A stretch of DNA of 7,447 nucleotides from DASTQL01 sp035761805 (lineage in GTDB: Bacteria; Actinomycetota; Actinomycetes; Jiangellales; Jiangellaceae). Position 1 is the stretch's first letter. Each line of letters begins with the position of its first letter. Location of the stretch: the NCBI GenBank assembly GCA_035761805.1, contig DASTQL010000155.1, forward strand, positions 1 through 7,447. The letters run 5' to 3'. The position numbers and the translations under genes were made by a program. Under the pieces are notes generated by a model that searched no databases, was not told the origin of the DNA, and was given only the letters and a program-made list of their open reading frames with translations. This document shows positions 5,941 through 7,447 of this stretch, one piece after another.

Positions 5941-5965
5941 ACCCGTCCCGACCGGAAGGATCACC

Positions 5966-7432
<1,467 letters not shown>

Positions 7433-7447
7433 CGCGACGCCTCTCGG

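Noticed and set aside
5435..5965. Upstream in-frame extension of ahcY
   Set aside because: It would overlap the end of the Kelch gene. The ATG at 5966 has a clear GGAAGGA ribosome site and matches the family N-terminus.
5850..5965. SAH riboswitch upstream of ahcY
   Set aside because: The conserved core of that riboswitch, as I remember it, is not visible. Only generic stems are seen, so it is reported as a potential structured leader instead.

Overview
The window is very GC-rich, with G/C dominating third codon positions. It reads as chromosomal DNA from a high-GC actinobacterium. The supporting evidence is the gene set manB, a Trm112-like zinc-ribbon gene, a SIS-domain gene and ahcY, a neighbourhood I know from Streptomyces and Mycobacterium (for example Rv3257c, Rv3256c and Rv3248c). 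A long-form S-adenosylhomocysteine hydrolase and an actinobacterial-type caspase agree with this. I cannot place the order or genus. All six genes lie on the + strand.

Layout. Positions 1-1227 hold the 3' part of manB (phosphomannomutase/phosphoglucomutase); its first ~50 codons lie upstream of the window. The Trm112-like gene (1224-1403) overlaps the manB stop, and a SIS-domain gene (1414-2427) follows after 10 bases, so these three look like one translationally coupled unit. After a 99-base gap with a GC hairpin comes a ZnT9-like cation diffusion facilitator (2527-3510). A 102-base gap with a hairpin and promoter-like hexamers leads to the most unusual gene (3613-5802). It encodes a 729-residue protein with a cytoplasmic caspase-like protease carrying an EF-hand loop, a HEAT-like helical segment, a Pro-rich linker, one transmembrane helix and an extracytoplasmic Kelch beta-propeller. 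A 163-base gap with a potentially structured 5' leader precedes ahcY (5966-7432), which is complete.

How the genes fit together. manB feeds mannose-1-phosphate synthesis for mannosylated cell-envelope glycans. The SIS protein is related to bacterial phosphoglucose/phosphomannose isomerases but has lost their usual active-site features. The manA gene usually found next in related genomes is not here. The Trm112-like protein is an expected partner of methyltransferases, and AhcY removes the S-adenosylhomocysteine that methyltransferases produce. The CDF transporter exports divalent cations. The caspase-TM-Kelch protein has no obvious metabolic link to its neighbours. Its layout suggests a one-protein transmembrane device in which an outside Kelch sensor controls an inside protease. 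That is inference from domain order, and it is the best candidate here for an undescribed system.
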